Source: Flammeovirgaceae bacterium
Lineage (GTDB): Bacteria > Bacteroidota > Bacteroidia > Cytophagales > Cyclobacteriaceae
Length of the DNA stretch: 7,894 nucleotides
Reading direction: 5' to 3'
Assembly (NCBI GenBank): GCA_003229495.1
Contig: QIEB01000012.1
Span: forward strand, 1-7,894
Below the pieces are notes generated by a model. The model saw only the letters and a program-made list of their open reading frames with translations. It made no database searches and was not told the DNA's origin. The position numbers and the translations under genes are program-made. Below are positions 6,201-7,894 of the stretch, one piece after another (the stretch's first letter is position 1; every line of letters starts with the position of its first letter).

Positions 6201-6965
6201 CTTACCGCAGCGGACTATGTATGCTCATTACTTGCCTTTGATCTTTTAGCTCCTCTGCGTTTGTTGATATCGGATGTCCAAATTAATCGAGTGAACTCTA
6301 ACAATAGCGCACGCTATTCCCTTCGGGAAGACTTCCTAAGAATTGTGCGTAACGAAAATGCACCTGAAGAAACTCAGCGGGTTAGGGATGCTTTCAGGGC
6401 ATGGATTACATCACCGGATCGGCTGGATCAGGATGGCAATCTAGTAATTGAGTTCGACACTATGGAGCATTTGGAAAACTATAATATTCCCGTTAATGAG
6501 AACCATGGGACATGGACAAATTTTGCTCTTCGGTCTTATTCTACCAATCCACTGTGGAACCATAAGATTACTCAGGTAGGTGTAGCTCTCAAAGCGGTTG
6601 GCCTTGCATTTACGCCAGGTAACGCTAATGTTACCGGTTCGTTAGAGTATGGCGGAACGGGCTATATTAAAGGTAATTCTTATGAACACGATGATTTCAA
6701 TGTATACCAAATGAAACAATGGCGTTTCTTTGGAAATGGAATTATTGAACCTGTTGAGGTACGTACTATAGGCCTTACTATTCCAGCAAGCAGTGAATTG
6801 GAAAGTAATGAAGGTGCATATATGGTTGTCAATTTGAAAGAACGCCCAGTGACCGCATCATATTTGCGACTGTTTATTCCTATGACTCAAGTAGCCAATA
6901 TTTACCTGGAAAACATCGAAGATATTTTTATTTATATTTACTCTGAAGCATACATCAGGCAGTAA
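3225..6965 (+). CDS. large secreted protein: EF-hand loop, TPR-like, cohesin-like, helical hairpin with hydrophobic tip; possible TcA-like translocator
   Basis: The product has 1246 residues, and GGAG at 3214-3217 sits 7 nt before the ATG. A Sec signal peptide (hydrophobic 9-21, probable cleavage after TMA29) is followed by a perfect EF-hand-type loop, DFDGDGQVDYID (44-55), and a TPR-like pair of helices around 150-205 (AEEKFREALRVDP). Residues 358-494 resemble a cohesin-type beta-sandwich (AVEILIEFDHEKLDV, later VVKIPFLIKSDASGSFYV). Four Cys (672, 679, 694, 702) precede a heptad-like helix (705-776), an Ala/Gly-rich apolar tip (777-815) and a second long helix (816-909). This hairpin layout, a following aromatic helix (917-952, LKRWLYVLTRSLYYKW) and a beta segment (1112-1142, NHKITQVGVALKAVG and GSLEYGG) recall the channel and TcB-binding regions of Tc-toxin A subunits. 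Known TcA proteins are about twice as long and lack Sec signals. The gene sits 14 nt before an SpvB/TcB-like gene. Domain edges are estimates; the TcA relation is inference. Confidence 0.9.
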   Translation: MINSLEKSIYLWLSILVLGIFSPTNFTMASEIPDRHYYSAQGFDFDGDGQVDYIDTGQAKLLAVELPGQPGVYLQSNLGGIAAPMAYYPDVAGILTEDGLTSLIGDGTFENPQLGSALEFRTKLYSTSGANALRAFYTTAVQAFTPKLLKLTAAEEKFREALRVDPFYQDALNGLLEVYYARAEGFMLIGNDYIAKAYRHKYDRAPNEVRPIAELEVGSIEAALISYEVGFREFMKLFNPDFVGLSKVRKPHLDIDPEWLFFEKRIKDPKNPLGDLVAFESLRGQKNAIGMSSSVFNDIGEEILPVQGSPSIELEITNFSLAKMASQDTTMSSNKTFTQTRLESQIDQLNTINAPVKFQLPIIVGSPDFTPGTTFTLHFNIDSDVPIKAVEILIEFDHEKLDVPNNLSDIDFTGSNFPENTQFYAPGSVYKGIQIFANQMLIRGEAVSPVSGIDLSVVKIPFLIKSDASGSFYVYAAGSGGSLLSGYKDIAIVFRLAAAHANATGEKVRRLYNAGNEAIVQDCISYIEEEVELIGSWFEHLQALLAMSSTPEEIANIDQLQSAINQVAAELSNLSALREFIRSGANVFGFPHDYLPFYDLTDVGSFEAIKNIVLGQGGDCTPQSATGFFGIARGSETDAVLNKDKFEDTKDRIRNELFTINEQAENRLVQICGRVDENCDPSLKVNDPIDYEMCASPRNTACEIGQNILLLEQSQKRLERANADIDQFLEDIEIEKRVFQEEIKLKEEIPGIIEEYNELQLNLDKEISEVLVTQMQLNAAAQAAATLASSIDNWANGSTGFGAAVAAAIQLANGMTQAELEKRKGELQRKKSKLAAFERIELIRRDTEIFKLQRTKDIEKMVNDVVLYTIATQIAEIDVQLSLGQLNNLVMERDELLARRGRAIANLGEMSFADPSFRLTQFKAMKDAEIHLEFLKRWLYVLTRSLYYKWALQDDYVIPGQELHDISIHDVRRIQVVGALNEGISETPLDDQLTAADYVCSLLAFDLLAPLRLLISDVQINRVNSNNSARYSLREDFLRIVRNENAPEETQRVRDAFRAWITSPDRLDQDGNLVIEFDTMEHLENYNIPVNENHGTWTNFALRSYSTNPLWNHKITQVGVALKAVGLAFTPGNANVTGSLEYGGTGYIKGNSYEHDDFNVYQMKQWRFFGNGIIEPVEVRTIGLTIPASSELESNEGAYMVVNLKERPVTASYLRLFIPMTQVANIYLENIEDIFIYIYSEAYIRQ

Positions 6966-6966
6966 T

Positions 6967-6982
6967 AGGAATATATTGTGTG
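6967..6982 (+). promoter_or_regulatory. ribosome binding site selecting a GTG start
   Basis: AGGA (6967-6970) lies 9 nt before the GTG at 6980, just after the stop of the preceding gene (6963-6965). The ATG at 6990 is in another frame and stops after three codons, so GTG is the only start that yields the signal peptide. The 14-nt gap implies one operon with the upstream gene and probable translational coupling. Confidence 0.7.
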
Positions 6983-7819
6983 TTTAGAAATGTTTATATA
7001 GCGCACTGGACGTGGATAACCTTAGTTCTTGTGTTGTCTGCATCACAGGTAAGCGCAGGGGGTGGTATTGATAAATCTGGCTTAAAACCGCAAGTATTGA
7101 AACTCCCAGATGGACCAGGATCCATAGAAGGCCTTGGAGAATCCTTCGAAACTCAATTGAATTCGGGAACAGCTTCATACAACATGCCCATATCATTGCC
7201 ACCTGGACGCGCAGGGTTTGTTCCAACACTGGCTTTGATATATAACGGTGGTAGCGGAAACGGCCCACTAGGAATAGGATGGCGTTTCTCAATAAACTAC
7301 ATCCAGCGCCAGACCGACAAAGGATTGCCGCTATATGAGGATTCAAAGGATATTTTTATTATTGCGAGTGGTGAGGAACTTGTTAGCATCGGCGAAGGTT
7401 ATTATCGGTGTGAAAACGAAACCACATTTGACCGCTATGAGCGAGAAGGTTTAGCTTGGAAGGTTACCCATAAGGACGGTTCGAAATCATTTTTGGGCTT
7501 GGATAACAAAGCAAGAATTCGGGACAATACAAACATATTCAAGTGGTTTATCTCCAAAAAGAAAGATACAAACGAAAATGAAATATTATATCAATATAAT
7601 GAGGATAATGCCTTTGAGGAGGCTATCGCGCCAAGCGATGGGCGAGTGTATTTAACTTCAATTATTTATAACCAGAACCCCAGTTCCGAACAAGCAATAA
7701 AAGTTGAACTTAAATATGAAACAAGACAACCACATGATTGTGTTTGGAGCTATCGGTCACGTTTTCCGGTTCAGACATCGCAACGTTGCGTTGAAATTAT
7801 TATCTCATGTTACGCATAG
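6980..7819 (+). pseudogene. SpvB/TcB-family protein, secreted, N-terminal part only
   Basis: Residues 1-26 are a Sec signal peptide (WTWITLVLVLSA core, cleavage after VSA26). From about residue 45 the protein carries the SpvB domain (Salmonella virulence plasmid 65 kDa B protein family): FETQLNSGTASYNMPISLPP, PGRAGFVPTLALIYNGG, GNGPLGIGWRFS, RQTDKGLPLYED, and later LTSIIYN and SYRSRFPVQTSQRC. In Tc toxins this domain begins TcB, which with TcC forms the hollow cocoon docking on TcA. Standalone relatives usually continue with FG-GAP/VCBS and RHS repeats for well over a thousand residues. Here the frame stops at 279, directly after the conserved RSxFPVxTSxRC block, in AT-rich DNA. After the TAG the same frame stays open for 25 codons to the window edge but shows no SpvB-like residues, and neither other frame resumes the homology. 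Truncation by rearrangement is the likely cause; a deliberately short variant is possible. Confidence 0.8.
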
Positions 7820-7830
7820 AGCGTTTTTTT
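7812..7830 (+). terminator. weak terminator-like signal at the end of the truncated SpvB gene
   Basis: ACGC (7812-7815) and GCGT (7821-7824) can form a 4-bp stem with a 5-nt loop, followed by a run of seven T (7824-7830). The stem is too short for an efficient intrinsic terminator, but its placement across the stop codon makes it the only candidate end for the operon within the window. Confidence 0.25.
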
Positions 7831-7894
7831 GTTGAATAATTTATATTTTTCTTGTTTAATAGTGCATTATGGACAAGGAAATGTTAGAACTTTA
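7831..7894. other. AT-rich tail with no recognised feature
   Basis: The last bases hold no start codon with a ribosome binding site and no resumption of SpvB homology. The frame of the preceding gene remains open through them if its TAG is ignored, which could be chance over 25 codons. The stretch may be the edge of whatever replaced the rest of the SpvB gene. Confidence 0.4.

Noticed and set aside
6984..7346. 120-codon reverse-strand frame opposite the SpvB-like gene
   Set aside because: It is antisense to a well-supported secreted SpvB domain and has no start signal or recognised family.
7779..7790. 12-bp perfect palindrome CGCAACGTTGCG near the SpvB truncation point
   Set aside because: It lies within the conserved coding block (SQRC region), has no partner copy in the window, and can be explained by codon choice, so I do not call it a recombination site.

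Overview
The window reads as accessory DNA from a Gram-negative bacterium. Three consecutive Sec-type secreted proteins, an IS3-type transposase and dRS3/REP-like palindromes are all compatible with a delta-proteobacterial (Desulfobacterota-like) or similar environmental genome. The sequence alone does not fix the taxon. The left 740 bases look richer in G+C than the AT-rich secreted-protein genes, so the window is probably a mosaic.

Left part (1-2022). The window opens inside the transposase of an IS3-type insertion sequence. Its frame is intact, but its second catalytic Asp reads Asn, so the enzyme is probably dead. About 1.3 kb follows without a convincing gene, though it is far from empty. 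It holds a GC-rich foldable tail with two small same-frame ORFs (794-1063) and a self-contained small-RNA-like unit: a sigma-70 promoter at 1089-1118, a foldable stretch of about 135 nt, and a strong intrinsic terminator ending near 1258. Next come a 133-bp MITE-like element with 19-bp terminal inverted repeats and a 6-7 bp flanking direct repeat, then two related REP-like hairpins with CTTG loops and compensatory stem changes. A terminator-like hairpin and a short reverse-strand coding remnant (1869-1985) complete the stretch.

Right part (2044-7819). Three plus-strand genes lie in tandem, each with an N-terminal signal peptide and its own ribosome binding site. The first encodes a small protein with a dockerin/EF-hand-like calcium loop, a Calx-beta domain and an unknown C-terminal domain. 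The second encodes a 1246-residue protein with an EF-hand-like loop, a TPR-like segment, a cohesin-like beta-sandwich, a four-Cys cluster, a long helical hairpin with an Ala/Gly-rich hydrophobic tip, and a C-terminal beta-rich region. The third, only 14 nt downstream, is the N-terminal part of an SpvB/TcB-family protein that ends after 279 residues.

The most interesting reading is that genes two and three are a reduced TcA-TcB-like pair. A coiled-coil/hydrophobic-tip translocator would be followed by a TcB-type SpvB protein, in the order used by Tc toxin loci, but both carry Sec signals and calcium-binding/cohesin-type adhesion modules not usual for Tc toxins. The SpvB gene is cut short by a stop, so this copy may be decaying, a donor cassette, or a shortened variant. 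The SpvB call is firm. The TcA-like call is an inference from architecture and needs structure prediction.
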